This document shows, one piece after another, positions 6,105 to 6,152 of a stretch of 6,152 nt of DNA. The notes beneath the pieces were generated by a model, which was given only the letters and a program-made list of their open reading frames with translations, was not told the DNA's origin and did no database searches. Every line of letters begins with the position of its first letter. Positions within the stretch are counted from its first letter, which is position 1. Origin of the DNA: Comamonadaceae bacterium (lineage in GTDB: Bacteria; Pseudomonadota; Gammaproteobacteria; Burkholderiales; Burkholderiaceae_C); contig CANHXV010000119.1 in assembly GCA_947464665.1 (NCBI GenBank), positions 1 through 6,152 of the forward strand, read 5' to 3'. Both the position numbers and the translations under genes were made by a program.

Positions 6105-6152
6105 GTGATGCTTGAAGAACAATCAAAAGCAATACGGCGTGTTGATTACACA
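6105..6152 (+). CDS. pepN: Probable aminopeptidase N, first codons only
   Basis: The window ends after 15 or 16 codons, so only the N-terminus is visible: (V/M)MLEEQSKAIRRVDYT. Betaproteobacterial PepN proteins start with a short segment ending in a His/Arg-x-Asp-Tyr element (E. coli has KYRHDYRAPDY near residue 10), and RRVDYT fits this. PepN is a cytoplasmic zinc metallo-aminopeptidase of the M1 family that trims N-terminal residues in peptide turnover. The catalytic HEXXH motif would lie far outside the window, so the call rests on a few residues. The gene starts 48 bases after prfB on the same strand with no clear terminator between them, so co-transcription is possible. Confidence 0.5.
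   Translation, partial: MMLEEQSKAIRRVDYT

Noticed and set aside
1..6152. Mobile element, CRISPR array, tRNA, toxin-antitoxin or phage-derived system
   Set aside because: No spaced direct repeats, transposase or integrase motifs, or tRNA-like folds were seen, and coding sequence accounts for nearly all of the window.

Overview
This window looks like ordinary chromosomal DNA of a betaproteobacterium, most likely order Burkholderiales and close to the Comamonadaceae. I base this on protein similarity recognised by eye: YajQ, PlsY, RF2 with a Burkholderiales-style N-terminus, an ACSM-like AMP-binding enzyme, and the first residues of a PepN-like protein directly after prfB. Base composition is moderate, near half GC by eye, which would suit a freshwater member with a less GC-rich genome. 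Genus is not determinable without a search.

Layout, left to right. (1) The 3' end of yajQ on the + strand, ending in a perfect 14-bp hairpin that probably terminates transcription from both sides. (2) Three genes on the - strand, read right to left: an AMP-binding acyl-CoA synthetase (3943 to 2192), a Tas-type aldo/keto reductase (2095 to 1037), and plsY for the glycerol-3-phosphate acyltransferase (986 to 333). The gaps between them are 97 and 50 bases, so an operon is possible but not shown. (3) A very short divergent junction of 26 bases (3944-3969). It holds the synthetase ribosome binding site and a good sigma70-type promoter that would start an alpha/beta-hydrolase transcript at or almost at its ATG. 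(4) On the + strand: the alpha/beta hydrolase (3970-4884), prfB for release factor 2 with the classical autoregulatory +1 frameshift (4952-6056), and the first codons of a probable pepN (from about 6105).

How the genes fit together. plsY is the committed acyl transfer step of phospholipid synthesis. The acyl-CoA synthetase would activate carboxylic acids, and the hydrolase might release such acids, but any shared pathway is inference from position alone. yajQ, prfB and pepN are general housekeeping genes.

I found no mobile element, CRISPR array, tRNA, rRNA, phage gene or defence system, and no broken gene. There is no gene-free stretch over 300 bases. The most informative non-coding signals are the prfB recoding site and the compact leaderless-type promoter at 3933-3969. 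I see no candidate for an undescribed multi-gene system here.
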